From: an uncultured Oscillospiraceae bacterium
GTDB lineage: Bacteria > Bacillota > Clostridia > Oscillospirales > Acutalibacteraceae
DNA: 7,537 bases
Reading direction: 5' to 3'
Assembly (NCBI GenBank): GCA_900552605.1
Contig: USAR01000065.1
Location: 1 to 7,537 of the forward strand
Below, piece by piece: positions 6,827 through 7,537 of this stretch. Position 1 is the stretch's first letter. Every line of letters starts with the position of its first letter. The notes beneath the pieces were generated by a model. It did not search any database and had not been told where the DNA came from. It saw only the letters and a list, made by a program, of their open reading frames with translations. Made by a program: the position numbers and the translations under genes.

Positions 6827-7537
6827 ATGGAAACAAAAGTTAAAACTATCGGTATTTTAACGAGCGGCGGAGACGCACCCGGTATGAATGCGGCTATTCG
6901 CGCTGTTGCAAGAACAGCTTTGGAAAGAGGAATAAAGGTTTTCGGCATCAACCACGGCTATAACGGACTTATAGAGGGCGATCTTTTTGAAATGGATATG
7001 CGCAGTGTTTCAAATATTTTGCAGTGTGGCGGAACTTGTCTTTACACGGCACGCAGCCCGAAATTCAAAACCGAAGAGGGCATTGCGGAGGCATGTAAAA
7101 CCTGCGAAAAATATGGTATCGAGGGCGTTGTTGTTATCGGCGGCGACGGGTCTTACCGCGGCGCTCGTGACCTTTCGCTTCATGGTATCCCCTGTGTAGG
7201 TATCCCCGGCACAATCGATAACGATATCTCCTCAACCGAGGAAACCATTGGTTTTGATACGGCGATGAATACCGCAATGGTCATGATTGACAAACTGCGC
7301 GACACATCGCAATCACACGAACGTTGCTCTGTTGTTGAGGTTATGGGCAGACGTTGCGGCGATATTGCACTTAATACGGCAATCGCAACAGGAGCTACCG
7401 CTGTTCTTATTCCGGAGATGCATTATGATTTTGAAAAGGACGTTGTTGAACGCATAAACAACGGCCGCAAGCACGGTAAGAATCACTTCATCGTAGTCGT
7501 TGCTGAGGGTGTAAGCAGTGTTGATGATAAAACAAGC
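6827..7537 (+). CDS. pfkA: ATP-dependent 6-phosphofructokinase PfkA (5' part)
   Basis: PFK phosphorylates fructose 6-phosphate to fructose 1,6-bisphosphate, the committed step of glycolysis, in the cytoplasm. The frame is open from ATG 6827 to the window end, giving 237 residues of an enzyme usually about 320-360 long. Motifs in order are LTSGGDAPGMNA (11-22), TARSP (with the substrate-site Arg), GGDGS (105-109), the catalytic PGTIDND (127-133, with Asp131 as the expected base) and MGRRCGDIA. Gly108 in GGDGS and Gly128 before TIDND are the residues typical of ATP-using enzymes; PPi-dependent forms usually have Asp and Lys there. The start is supported by AAGGGAG at 6811-6817, 9 bases upstream. 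A 243-base gap with a promoter candidate separates it from dnaE. In many Clostridia, pyruvate kinase follows pfkA, but that region is outside the window. No internal stop or frameshift is seen. Confidence 0.96.
   Translation, partial: METKVKTIGILTSGGDAPGMNAAIRAVARTALERGIKVFGINHGYNGLIEGDLFEMDMRSVSNILQCGGTCLYTARSPKFKTEEGIAEACKTCEKYGIEGVVVIGGDGSYRGARDLSLHGIPCVGIPGTIDNDISSTEETIGFDTAMNTAMVMIDKLRDTSQSHERCSVVEVMGRRCGDIALNTAIATGATAVLIPEMHYDFEKDVVERINNGRKHGKNHFIVVVAEGVSSVDDKTS

Overview
The window is an ordinary stretch of core chromosome from a low-to-moderate GC Gram-positive bacterium, most likely of class Clostridia and perhaps related to Ruminococcaceae/Oscillospiraceae. This rests on gene content and order (murB, rapZ, whiA, dnaE, pfkA), a WhiA homologue in a low-GC genome, AGGAG-type ribosome binding sites and an AT-rich intergenic region with a sigma-A-like promoter. 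The genus cannot be fixed from the sequence alone. All genes are on the + strand.

Layout: (1) bases 1-394 are the 3' end of a ROK-family sugar kinase, probably glucokinase, cut by the window edge. (2) 407-1315 is murB, UDP-N-acetylenolpyruvoylglucosamine reductase. (3) 1302-2174 is rapZ (yvcJ family), a P-loop nucleotide-binding protein that starts at TTG inside the end of murB. (4) 2208-3095 is whiA, a DNA-binding regulator with a LAGLIDADG-like fold and a C-terminal helix-turn-helix. (5) 3104-6583 is dnaE, the C-family DNA polymerase III alpha subunit, with an apparently intact metal-binding PHP domain. (6) 6584-6826 is a 243-base non-coding gap with a weak terminator candidate, a good promoter candidate and two inverted repeats. 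(7) 6827-7537 is the 5' two-thirds or so of pfkA, ATP-dependent 6-phosphofructokinase, cut by the window end.

The first five genes are packed tightly (gaps of 12, -14, 33 and 8 bases) and are probably co-transcribed; pfkA appears to have its own promoter. The cluster joins sugar phosphorylation (ROK kinase, PFK), cell-wall precursor synthesis (MurB), a nucleotide-binding regulator (RapZ; in E. coli it controls glucosamine-6-phosphate synthesis), a division/growth regulator (WhiA) and replication (DnaE).

No mobile element, CRISPR array, tRNA/rRNA or clearly new system was seen. The points most worth a second look are the missing yvcK gene between rapZ and whiA, where most Firmicutes carry it, and the unexplained palindromes around the pfkA promoter.
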